Shown: positions 49,270-58,108 of the stretch, piece after piece
How positions within the stretch are numbered: position 1 is the stretch's first letter
Layout: every line of letters begins with the position of its first letter
Origin: Antedon mediterranea
Lineage: Eukaryota; Echinodermata; Crinoidea; Comatulida; Antedonidae
Assembly: GCF_964355755.1 (NCBI RefSeq)
Contig: NC_092677.1
Location: forward strand, 1,927,001 to 1,991,000
Length of the DNA stretch: 64,000 nt
Reading direction: 5' to 3'
Notes under the pieces: generated by a model
Told to the model about the DNA's origin: nothing
What the model saw: only the letters and a program-made list of their open reading frames with translations
The model's database searches: none
Made by a program: the position numbers and the translations under genes

Positions 49270-51727
49270 ATAATAAAAAAAAAAAACCCTCAGTGGGACT
49301 TGAACCAGCTATCTCAACTGTGAGAGGCTGGATACATAACCATTACACCACACTGTCATCCACAACTTTGTAGTGTGCAGTTAACATATTTACACTTAGA
49401 ACTAATAAAAAAAAAATGAAAAAAAAAAATATTCAGGGGGAATTTTATGTAGGGGAATTTTACAGTAGGCGGAGGTTTGTACTCTCGGAGTACCCTCTAG
49501 TTATTGTATGTTTTCATATGGATAGTTTGTCTGAAATTAAGTTGAAATGAATAGAAATAGAATCCAAATGTATGTTTACGATCACTCACCTCTGGGAAAC
49601 CATTGCGTCGATTTAACTGTACGGTCCAGTCTAGTTGGTCACCACCTCTGTGTCTGTATATATTAATGTCTGTCAGGTCCATCAACCTCCATGTAACAGA
49701 TGCTTTGTTTTGCTGGAAAAGAAAAATAGTCGACTACTTGTAAATGGTTAAGAAAGGAAATTAGAAATGATGAAGGTGGACTATACCATTTGTGGATAGG
49801 GGAAAAACTATATATTTCACTCTTTGAGGAGAAAGGCTATTGTTGGTTTATCCATGTAAGCTAGGCACAAAATAGATTGTACATTTAACAATTTACAATT
49901 ATTTATTTATTATTATTAAATTTGATAGATAAAGGCATATTTGAAGAAAAATTTGTTAGTATTCACTTTAGCCTTTAATTTATGCTACTGCATATACTTC
50001 ATGTAAACATACAGATTTACTGTTTCTCTCAAGGGAGGTATTTATTTATCAAATAAAATACTCTGATTAAATTTCCAGTTCCACTACACTAAAATGATTC
50101 CCAGCTTTATCTTTAAAACATGTACTGTAGAATATTTTGAAATTAGGGCAAAAAAAAAGTACTTATGAATTTTAAAACCCATTATGAAATGGAACATGTT
50201 GCAGGTAAATAAATAGAATACATACATCTGCCTTTACATCCAATTTCTCTATATTATTATAATTTAATAATTACGCATAGAGTAGAGAGTCTAGACTACG
50301 TATAGTGGAACGACCTGAAGTGTTGTATGGAGTAATATCTAATACACATTTAACGGCAACCATAATACAATCCTTTACAGTGACCACACTGTTCTCTAGG
50401 GAGCATATAAACAATATTCTACCATTATTACTGCAGAAACTAAATGTTCTTTTGCAATAATTTCAGTTTGTTTGTAAAGTTTATGATGATGCAGTGAATG
50501 GAATAAACAGAGTGTGTGATTTGCCACAAATAGCTTGTTAAAACCTGCATCCTGTAAATGAGGTTAAAGAGTATACAAATTAGAAAGATAGACATTTCAG
50601 AATTTAGGATGTAAGACGATGAATACTGTAATGATGATGATAGTGGTACTGTACAATGATTCATGAGATGATAAGGATAATGATTAAAATCATGATAATG
50701 ATGATGATACAATGATTCAATGGATGATGATAAGGATAATAAATAAAATCATGATAATGATACAATGATTCATGGTATGATAATTAGGATAATGATTAAA
50801 ATCCTGATAATGATACAATGATTCATGGTATGATAATTAGGATAATGATTAAAATCATGATAATGATGATGATGATGATACAATGAGACATTGTTAACAA
50901 TGATATAATCAGAACCTACGTACCTCTATTTCAATTCCTTTATTTGCAGATATACGTACAGTGCACGCAGTGTCCCCTCTCATTGCCTTGTACTGTTCCA
51001 CTATTAACATTGGTTTATTATCAATAAGAGAAGCTAAAAACATGAGACGGTAACACGTACTGCCGTCCCCACTATCCTCCGTAAACCGACGCAGATTCCC
51101 TCTCACCTTTAACTTCAACCGATGTTTATCAATCATGTTAAGACCACGAAACCACTGTTTTGGCACAAATGACCTAAAGTGCGTGTCAGATGTCAAGTTG
51201 ACATGTTCATTACATTTATTGTATTGAAGAATGCTGATGACAATTAAACCTAGCCTGTCCTCTATACTCAAGTCCTCAATACGCCCATGGATAAAATCGT
51301 CGTGAAACTGTTCGTACAGGTAATTCAGAACTTGTTCCTCGTACGAATTAAGCGAGTGCGCGTCGGTTACAACATGGAAACGAAATCTGAAAACTACCTC
51401 ACTACCGTTCTCAGGGCATTCTTTAGGACTTAACCACATTCTGCTATCTTTGTAACATATTGAAAACAACGTAGAACTAAGGCATTGTATAGTGAATTTC
51501 GCCGCGGCCTTCTTGCACACAGTTTCTGCCGTCAAATTCTCGTTCCACGGAACATACAGGATCTCCTTTTGGCCGTACAACTGCACCTTCACAGTGTTCT
51601 GATTGTTGGAAGTCATTTCGTGTTCTTGCTGGGTTTTGCACGGAGCATATATTCCCATTTTCAAGCGCCTACAACATCCTCCTAGTGGCCACTGTCGCCC
51701 AGGCTGCTCTTTGATGTTTTTAGGCAT
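31624..51727 (-). CDS. JAK: JAK, Janus non-receptor tyrosine kinase (18 coding exons)
   Basis: JAKs bind cytokine receptor tails through FERM-SH2 and phosphorylate receptors and STATs. The 18 exons total 3378 nt, 1125 aa, and every junction phase agrees. FERM occupies about 40-330; SH2 about 355-460, with binding Arg380 in GTYLIRQN; pseudokinase JH2 about 510-755; kinase JH1 about 840-1120. The family is usually 1100-1190 aa. The chosen start (51727) directly follows an acceptor-like TTTTTTTAATAG, so a separate 5' UTR exon is likely; later in-frame Mets also lie upstream of FERM. Intron 11 uses a GC donor. The introns hold many MITEs and minisatellites. Exon coordinates are given in the three segment entries. 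Confidence 0.96.
32061..33781. other. JAK intron 16
   Basis: It holds three tandem copies of a 34-bp unit (GTGTCAGGGGGATTACCACC) at 32282-32384, a T-run near 32563-32582, and a region (32760-33720) with GC-richer transposon-like sequence that has no recognised ends. No coding exon was seen. Confidence 0.5.
34304..34886. repeat. 87-bp minisatellite, 6.7 copies, JAK intron 14
   Basis: Units start at 34304, 34391, 34478, 34565, 34652, 34739 and 34826 (last one 60 bases). Landmarks are TGTACAGT(A/T)GATATAAAGTT, CACGTATAAGTTCTGTACTC and CTCACTCCTGAGGATGATCT. Because 87 is a multiple of three, the array stays open in one minus-strand frame as a 29-residue repeat. This is a by-product of unit length and lies in an intron. 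Confidence 0.95.
35383..36042. mobile_element. CCTCCGCCAAGGAGGT element, copy 1
   Basis: Left end TTACCTCCGCCAAGGAGGTAT, right end CAGTAGGCGGAGGTATGCAC then TCTCGGAGTGGC and TTTCTAGTT. The same ends bound the block at 48898-49502, though the internal sequences differ. The arms share ACCTCCGCC in inverted form. No protein is encoded. It lies in JAK intron 13. Confidence 0.75.
36303..36530. repeat. 75-bp tandem repeat, 3 copies, beside a JAK exon
   Basis: Units begin ACTTTATACTTATTACAGAA at 36303, 36379 and 36454 and run through TGTTTCTTCTACAAG and AATAGAGTT. The array ends about 15 bases from the splice donor of the JAK exon at 36649-36545. Confidence 0.9.
37313..37314 (-). other. JAK: GC-AG splice donor of JAK intron 11
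   Basis: On the minus strand the exon ends AATGGAG and the intron starts GCAAGTAAA. Joining in phase 1 to the acceptor before 36900 gives GGAG/ACCTTCCA (Gly-Asp-Leu-Pro) and restores the full-length frame. No nearby GT gives a correct joint. Confidence 0.78.
37733..37858. repeat. 62-bp tandem duplication, JAK intron 10
   Basis: Two near-identical units (GTGTTCGTAAACCTGTGTCT, then GCCTACACCGGGGTAACCC). Confidence 0.85.
37923..39894 (-). CDS. JAK: JAK segment 2: pseudokinase (JH2) exons
   Basis: Exons 39894-39647, 39442-39236, 39123-38972, 38632-38494 and 38078-37923. JH2 normally holds JH1 in check. Catalytic motifs are degenerate, as expected: the HRD site reads HGSISAHN (residues 616-623) and the DFG site reads DLM (639-641). 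WTAPELLRG and [12 protein letters not shown] identify the C-lobe. The N-lobe looks short: LGGRGS stands where a glycine loop is expected, and the stretch between it and AVMKMPK is only a few residues. Either this lineage has a compact JH2 or a small exon has been missed, but the phase is continuous without one. Confidence 0.92.
38285..38387. mobile_element. MITE copy 3, AAGCTCTGTCTACACTATC family, 5' truncated
   Basis: It keeps the core (GATGTGCCCATATATAGACA, CACAACCATATTTGGGCACA) and the right end TTGATAGTGTAGACAGAGCTT. A C-rich run (38261-38277) stands where the left end should be. It lies in JAK intron 9. Confidence 0.75.
38733..38795. repeat. 19-bp tandem repeat (CCCACTTGACACAAAGATA), about 3-4 copies
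   Basis: It lies in JAK intron 8. A diverged duplicate of the surrounding block (CTACCATACATACACCCTTAA) appears at about 38850-38940. Confidence 0.8.
39990..40147. mobile_element. MITE copy 4, AAGCTCTGTCTACACTATC family
   Basis: Left end CTACACTATCAAACTTTATG, right end CAAACTAGTTTGATAGTGTA, with an internal duplicate of the CATATTTGGGCA unit. It lies in JAK intron 5. Confidence 0.8.
40184..40317. repeat. 67-bp tandem duplication
   Basis: Two copies of a unit with AGAACCCATCCTTTGAAACG and CTACTATTCAGGGGACACTC. The following 40320-40400 resembles the degenerate repeat near 29765-29950. Confidence 0.85.
40441..51727 (-). CDS. JAK: JAK segment 1: FERM and SH2 exons
   Basis: Exons 51727-50924, 49712-49590, 45161-45013, 41800-41652 and 40587-40441. 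The FERM part includes [38 protein letters not shown] and the family-typical stretch [12 protein letters not shown] with [12 protein letters not shown]2 follows ([50 protein letters not shown]). Arg380 of YLIRQN is at the position that binds phosphotyrosine in active SH2 domains, so the domain may still bind a ligand. JAK SH2 domains mainly serve receptor docking. Confidence 0.94.
41801..45012. other. JAK intron 3
   Basis: 42750-43280 is a long degenerate microsatellite and minisatellite of GATGATTAGATTATGATGTT and GATGATAAT words. The part from 43280 to 45012 is AT-rich with many TACTGTA/TACAGTA words. 44895-44970 holds two or three copies of a GGGGAGGAGCGTGAGGTTAC unit. No coding exon was recognised. 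Confidence 0.55.
46376..46536. mobile_element. MITE copy 5, AAGCTCTGTCTACACTATC family, both ends intact
   Basis: Left end AAAGCTCTGTCCACACTATC, right end GATAGCGTAGACAGAGCTT. This is the best-preserved copy and defines the family length of about 160 bases. It lies in JAK intron 2. Confidence 0.85.
46995..47165. repeat. 15-bp minisatellite (CACTGGTCCTAGAGC), about 11 copies
   Basis: Fifteen bases is a multiple of three, so both strands stay open as five-residue repeats. It lies in JAK intron 2, so no protein is expected. Confidence 0.92.
48124..48239. repeat. 58-bp tandem duplication
   Basis: Two copies of a unit with GGCAGCTTAAAGGTGCTCTG and ATTGCCCACCTGA in JAK intron 2, differing by one substitution. 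Confidence 0.88.
48898..49502. mobile_element. CCTCCGCCAAGGAGGT element, copy 2, with tRNA-like insert
   Basis: Left end TTACCTCCGCCAAGGAGGTT, right end GTAGGCGGAGGTTTGTACTC then TCGGAGTACCCTCTAGTT. The interior has a TG-rich run near 48940-48975, an A-tract of about 50 bases near 49234-49286, and then the tRNA-like segment listed separately. It lies in JAK intron 2. No protein is encoded. Confidence 0.75.
49290..49366 (-). ncRNA. tRNA-like sequence (probable SINE head or tRNA pseudogene)
   Basis: On the minus strand an A-box-like TGGTGTAATGG is followed about 30-35 bases later by a B-box-like GGTTCAAGTCC and then a long T tract. Spacing and order fit an internal RNA polymerase III promoter. 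The T-stem does not pair well, so a functional tRNA is unlikely. A tRNA-derived retroposon end is the better reading. Confidence 0.45.
50590..50890. repeat. GATGATAATGATAC microsatellite region
   Basis: Several copies of a block with ATGATACAATGATTCATGG and GATAAGGATAATGATTAAAA are followed by (GAT)n up to 50877. It ends about 35 bases before the splice donor of the first JAK coding exon. Confidence 0.8.
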
Positions 51728-53235
51728 CTATTAAAAAAAAAACACAACGTATAGTACAATTAAGCAATTTTAGGATTTACTCGGAGAATAATCTTTGTTT
51801 CTGATCTCTTATTTCGGTCTCCACTTGTCTCATCTATCATTAGAGTTGGTTTGGGTTTTTTTTTTTTAATAATATAATTCCCATTAAAAGAATAAAATCT
51901 AATTAAACCGCAATTGAAAACTGACTGAGAGGTTTCTCCCAGGCACACGTTACCGGATGCAGCACCTGGACCAACTCTCCTAATTAACTTTGATAAACAG
52001 GCTTATTATTACCACTCCTGTATTTTCTAAGGAATATGTTTTACGGAATTTTAAAATACTTCCGTTTTCAGCAAATTTTTTAACAATCTATCAATACTTC
52101 CTTGTACTAAAAAGTACAAAAAATAACAAGTGCTGTTCAAAACAAAAACAAACAAGTTCTGGTAAACAAACTAATTTAATGTTCCAGTAAAAACATCCCA
52201 CATGGATTTTCAGTACCGTAAAATATAATACATTAAATGAAAATACCCCTACATACAGTACAATATTTAACAAAAAATATTAACAAACAGTTTAAAATAC
52301 TGAATTGTTAATTCTTAGTTGATGACAACCACAAACATCCTGATATTGAAATAAGGAAAACTTGCATTTAAGTATTACGGTAGGCCTAACTGTAAAATAA
52401 TTGTAAAAATATATATATATTAATTTAAAAATAATAAATAGAAAATTAAATTTTTTTTTAGCTACTGTACAATAATTAGTTTTGAATTTTTTTTCCCAGG
52501 TTACAAAAACACAGAGTACAGTAGAAGCCTCTTTATAATTTGTTGTGTTTCAGTTTTTGCCATCCACCACTATTTTTTAGACAATAAAAAAAAAAATTCC
52601 TTGGAATTTTATAGGAAGATGAATAGACGTCAGAACTAGTACAAAACTGGTTTTTATAATGCATTTACTGACATACTGTACAGTACTAGCCACTGATTAT
52701 ACAAAGATGACGACTACTAAATTAACTTTAAAGATTTTTCAATAACTTCATTCCAAAATACAATTTTAGTTTACTCAACATTTTTAACTGAATTTTTTGT
52801 TTTCTAAAATTGATTGCTATTTTTAATGTATATTTCAATTACTCTTTGTCTTTATTTTATTATGTTTGTTATATTTTCAATTACTGTACCACTTTGGAAA
52901 TCAGTGCACTAGTACTGAAAGTGCCTGCTGCAGAATAAAGAAAGAATAAATAAATAAATACTAAAGGTCTCAGGGATTTAATTATTTGTCTGTAGTGTAA
53001 TGTGACAAAATATACACATTTCACTACTCAATTACCTAGTATCTATGTACAACACACATGCTCATGAATCTCTTGCCAAAATCAGTCTGTATGTGTCTTG
53101 TGAGTGATGTCGTCGTTGATGCCTCGTGATCTACTATAATTTATGTCATTCCAAACTTCATCTTTATTATAATCAGTAAGTATGAAATTAATTAAATGTC
53201 TTGAATAAGAAATACAGAAAATACAGCAGTACAGG
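51728..53235. other. JAK upstream region or 5' UTR intron
   Basis: The bases just ahead of 51727 look like a 3' splice site (T-run then AATAG), so this is probably intron leading to an upstream non-coding exon that I cannot place. The rest is AT-rich with no recognised gene. Confidence 0.4.
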
Positions 53236-53475
53236 TTTATCAAACTTTCAACAAAGAAATGTAATGTGCCCACATATAGACATGATGATGTCATATCACT
53301 ACCATATTTGGACATATCACCACCATATTTGGACATATCACGACCATATTTGGACATATCACCACCATATTTGGACATATCACCAACATATTTGGGCATA
53401 TCACACTTTTTTTGACAGAGCTTAAATTCTGTTTTCCACTGAGAATTTATTCGCGCAATTCATATTTCAATTACT
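53236..53475. mobile_element. MITE copy 6, with expanded internal 18-20 bp unit
   Basis: The core contains five tandem units of the CATATTTGGACATATCACCAC type. The right end TTTTGACAGAGCTTAAA is followed by TTCTGTTTTCCACTGA(G)AATTTATTCG, a flank shared with copy 7. Confidence 0.8.
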
Positions 53476-53984
53476 TCATTGTGACGCGGAAAACTTTGCA
53501 ACCAATCACAGCTAAGGAATGGCCAATCCATACGAATTAATTCTCCTATGGTGAAAACAGACTTAAAGGGTGCATGTTACTCTACTGCCATAGGAAATCA
53601 TTATGATAAGGGAAACGGCCTTAAACTGAACAATACAGTATTGTCTGCTTTTCCTCATTATAGGGTCTATGTCTTATGCCAAGTAACCACAAAGGTCGAA
53701 GGTCAGCAAGGATGATGTAACAACCCACTCTTCCCTTTATATTATATTTTTTTCATGAAGTTTGCAATTATTCAGATTGCGTTACTATATAATGTAAGTT
53801 ATAAATAGACCTACACTGACATTTTTGACCTCAACTACATTATGATTATTCTTTGTGACCACAAAAATAAAACGAAAAAAATAACACAAAAATAACATGA
53901 TAGCTTAACCAAAAAAATATAATATGATGGATTCCTTTAGCAAATGGTTCATAAAGACGATTGTGAGTAAAGTTTGGTTCTGTC

Positions 53985-54225
53985 ATTTGCATCACTACCA
54001 TTTGGACTTATCACAACCATATTTGGACTTATCACAACCATATTTGGGCATATCACCACCATATTTGGGCATATCACCACCATATTGAGGCATACTGTAC
54101 CATAATCACCACCATATTTGGGCATATCACACTTTTTTTTGTCAGAACTAGTTTGACAGTGTAGACAGAGCTTAAAGCCTGTTTTCCACTGAAGAATTTA
54201 TTCGTGCGATTCATATTCCATCCGT
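53985..54225. mobile_element. MITE copy 7, with expanded internal unit
   Basis: Four or five internal units, variably GGACTTATCACAACCATATTT or GGGCATATCACCACCATATTT, then the right end TTTGACAGTGTAGACAGAGCTT. The flank CTGTTTTCCACTGAAGAATT is shared with copy 6, so the two were duplicated with their flank. Confidence 0.8.
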
Positions 54226-54464
54226 ATTTTTTTTCTTATACTCAACACAACATGGTGAGTATAAGTCAGCAAAAATGTCACAAGCCTGAGATGTGTTGGC
54301 ACATTTACACCACCATCCAGCCAGTCAAATGAGTTTGTATGTGATTACTGTGGAAATGTGACTGCATGAACTTTTTAAACCAACCAATATTAAAGAACTG
54401 ACCTTATTTTCTTCTGGTAACAAAAAATGGTCTAGCCTTAGAGCTAAGATGTTTACAGTATGAG

Positions 54465-55741
54465 CAGGGATGTCACCAGCTTTTTGGAGTGCCGGTCGCC
54501 AAATTTCTCCGCCCACCCCCAGGGGGGGGGGGGGTTACCCCCCGGGGTTTGTCGTTATTTTAGCGAAACATAAAGAATTATGAAAATAAATAACAACAAA
54601 TTGCGTCAGGTCTAGGCCTAACCTTGTACCACCGGGGAGTCGCCGTTAATATTCGCGAAAACAAAAAAACGCTTACGAAATGAAAATGAATAGCAATAGA
54701 TCGCGTCAGGCCTAGCCTTGTGGATACTACGACCACTAGGCCTAGCTAAGGCTTAGATAGATGCCCCAAAATCTGAATTCCACAAAAACAGGCGCTTCCT
54801 TATTTAGGCCTAACCCCTAATCAAATACTGTAGATAAATTATTAGCCTAGACCTTACTACTTGTTGCTCAATATAATATGTTTGTGTTTTTTGCGCGAGA
54901 GTTTTTTAGCGTATTCGCGAATTCCGGATTTGTTGTTTCACAACTGTGCGGCAAGCATGTAGTGCATGGCCGGCAAGAACAGACACGTGTTTATGGGTTA
55001 ACTGAAGTTCAGCAACCTGAAGTTATCCAGGGACGTCCAGTCCAGTAAGTTTTAGCAGGGGAAGTCCCCTGCCGCTGCGCGCGTGGTTGTTGTTGTCTTT
55101 GTGCCGTACGTATTTCTTTGTCTTTCTTTAGTGTTAATGTATTCAGTGTTTTTAGAGTAAAATAATAATAATAAATAAAAAACAGTTTATATTTTCGTTT
55201 GTCTGCTTTATTTTTACTTCATTCTACAGTAAATCGATCTCATTTTACTGGCACTTTTAACATATATAATATTCACAAAATAAGAAACATGGCATAACAT
55301 AATAATTCGGTGGTATAACATAAGTACTGCGTACTTGTTGTATTTTTAATCTGTGCAAAATAAAACGCTTGAATGGTCGCTAAGTGAACTTTAAACTTGT
55401 ACACTGTGCTGTGTAGCACGTTGCTCGCCATGACTCACAAGCTGTAACAATGAATGCCAGGGCAGGGTAGGCCTGGTATTGTGTTACAAATAAAGTAACG
55501 TACGTAACCACGGAAACATTTGCTGTAGTCTTTTGTCTTATCTATATGAGGCTAGCTTGTCTGTAATTAACGATGTGCTAGGTAAAATGTTTCAGTACGA
55601 ATTTTAGTAAGGCCCAGGCCTAATATAAATATCGTAATGATTAATAAATAATAGTGGTGGTCGGCAGCCTGTAAATCCTGGTCGGAAATTTTGAGTGCTG
55701 GACGGGGCCGACCAGCGCCGACCAGCGTGGTGACATCCCTG
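54465..55741. mobile_element. 1.28-kb DNA-transposon-like element, CAGGGATGTCACCA ends
   Basis: CAGGGATGTCACCA at the left is mirrored by TGGTGACATCCCTG at the right. TATGAG flanks both sides (54459-54464 and 55742-55747). The subterminal parts are rich in GGTCGGC/GCCGACC words. No transposase was recognised. The CAG...CTG ends suggest a hAT relative, but a 6-bp target duplication is short for hAT. Confidence 0.75.
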
Positions 55742-56114
55742 TATGAGTACATTACAGTTATTAGAAAAGTGTTATCAAATGCTTAAACATAATGTTTATA
55801 ATTTGGATATTTAATTGTTCATTTTAAATACAATTAGTTTTATTTTAAAATCTGCCACAATAGTGATTAGGCCTAGGCCTATAGGTTTATTCAACAATTG
55901 ACAAAGAAATCAATGTACAAATATCAATGAGACCTATTCTAATTAAATTAATAACTGATTTTGAAACTTTTTTCTAGGTACAAAATAAATAAATATAAAT
56001 TTAACAATGCATCATCATTTTCTACCTACCATTGTAATAATTTGCCTATTAAATGGTTTTTAGACCTACAGTAGAAAGTCTAGCTAAGAAAATTGTCAAT
56101 TGACTAGAGGCCTG

Positions 56115-56173
56115 CACCAAATACCATCATGAAAGGCTTAAAAATAACATATTTTACCATCTACAAAAACTGA
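56115..56173. repeat. direct repeat, copy 1 (about 58 bases)
   Basis: It is identical over about 58 bases to 56711-56769. Landmarks are CCAAATACCATCATGAAAGG and ACATATTTTACCATCTACAA. Confidence 0.85.
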
Positions 56174-56710
56174 TAGAACCTCTAGCATAGTAGACTGGCT
56201 TGCTAGAGCCTCAAGCTAGGCCTAGGCCCTAGGGCCAGGCCTAGCTAGCGTAGCCTCCTACCTAGTCCTAGCTAATATAGTAGAGTCTAGCTAGGCTTAG
56301 GCCTAGGTAGGCATGACTATACTAGTACTAGCCTAGCTAGATAGAGAGAGGACTACAATTTACAAATGAGGAAATATGTATAAATGTTTACAAGAATATA
56401 GGCTAGAGGCCTAGGTTGATCATAAAATAATTCTACCAACAACGAGTCTAAGGTGGAATGAAATATTAGGTCCAGGGTAGAGTTCACAAAGCCTTCATGC
56501 ACAGAATCACAGGGCCCGGCCGGGGCGCGTACAGTACACTATGTACGCCGCTTGAAATGATAGAGAAAGAAGAAAAATTGTGCTAGGCTAGGCTCAAGTT
56601 TAACTTACCTACTACAGAGAATTTCAACAACACCACGCCTGAATTTGGATGTTTAGAATGTTGTAATTGGCACCATTAATTACTGACTTGAAGCATCTAC
56701 AGATAAATAA

Positions 56711-56769
56711 CCAAATACCATCATGAAAGGCTTAAAAATAACATATTTTACCATCTACAAAAACTGATT
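56711..56769. repeat. direct repeat, copy 2 (about 58 bases)
   Basis: Second copy of the 56115 repeat, about 596 bases away in the same orientation. The DNA between them is rich in CTAGGCCTAG words, with no recognised gene. Confidence 0.85.
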
Positions 56770-58108
56770 GATGTTTTTATAGCACAACCAATGACCTAAA
56801 AAACCTCTATGCCGCCGATCCTCCTCTCTCTCTCTCAGCTCTCTCTAGAGCGGAAATGACATCTTGAAAAAAAACACAACAACATAATAAACAACCGGCG
56901 ACAGAGGGGGTACTTCTTTCTAAACACTATCAACTAATTATTTAATAATATTTGAAACAATTTAATTTGGATTAAACAAAAATTAGTCTAATTATTAAAA
57001 AAGCCATCAACGATCGTTTGGCACACGGGAAATAACAATAGGTACTTTTTTGTAGATGATACGTACGTGTTGGATTAAACGAACAATATTTACTCTATAC
57101 ATTTATGGTCACTTAAAACCGCATGTAAGAAACAGTTTAAAGATGTTGTGTAACGAAAAATTTTATTTTCTTTATTATAACAAAAGTTCTGCTCAATTAT
57201 ACAAGACTCAACCCACCCACACTCAGATTATTATTATTAGCAGATCAGGAAGGGCTAGACTGACAAAGAAAACAATTTCGACAAACTGTTTCAGATTTTC
57301 AACAATGTATATATAGCATGTAATTTATTTAATCACAACTTTAAAAGATAGTAACTTGTATTCATTTATTTAAAAATGTATCACTTTGTATTATTTAATG
57401 ATCTACTATGGTACAAAACATATCTCAAAATTGTAAACTTTTTACAATAAAGTAAACTTGTATCTTGTACCAGCATAAAACAAATATTTTAATAAGATAA
57501 ACATAGTTGATTTTTATGTTATCATATTTTGTTCGGTTTTGTCCTATGTTTTAAGTTCTTCTTTATCACCATGATGTATACTGTACGCAACAACAATCAA
57601 ACGGAGGCATTTATAGTAACAAATTGTCTTTCCGACAGAAGTGTACAGTTTTAGGAAATCGAAGGAGATTGTCAGATTTTTTTTCACATTTTCTTTCTAA
57701 ATAAAAGTTGTATTTTCGCGCGTATTCATCATAATCTCATAATTTTGTTCGTTTCGTGTGACGGTTGTGCGGAGCGCTCGCTTAGTGGTGGTGGAAACCC
57801 TTGATGACGCAAATATTGACCAATCACATCCCACGCATACATTTTAGATATTATTAAATTTATTTAATTTTTAACTGCAAATTTACTGTATCTGTATCAT
57901 AATGAACGATTTACATTGTTATTAATACTAAAATATGACACTATTACCTTATATGGTATACTCTTACTATTAATAATTCAATTCATAAATATCATAAACT
58001 CAAGATTGTATTAAAATAAATTATTCGGTGCCTGCTGCCATATGTTGAGACCTTTACGCGATATATGCGAAAAAAGTGGTATAAATTAAGCGTCCATATT
58101 ATGGGATG
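56770..58108. other. intergenic region between JAK and the DHFR pair
   Basis: It has a CT-rich stretch at 56820-56850, otherwise AT-rich sequence. From about 57940 it matches 60640 onward, because the DHFR duplication unit extends past the stop codon. A JAK promoter could lie here but I cannot identify one. Confidence 0.4.

Noticed and set aside
57056-57316. 86-codon plus-strand frame upstream of DHFR
   Set aside because: No recognisable motif, poor composition and no splice context. It is most likely chance in AT-rich DNA.
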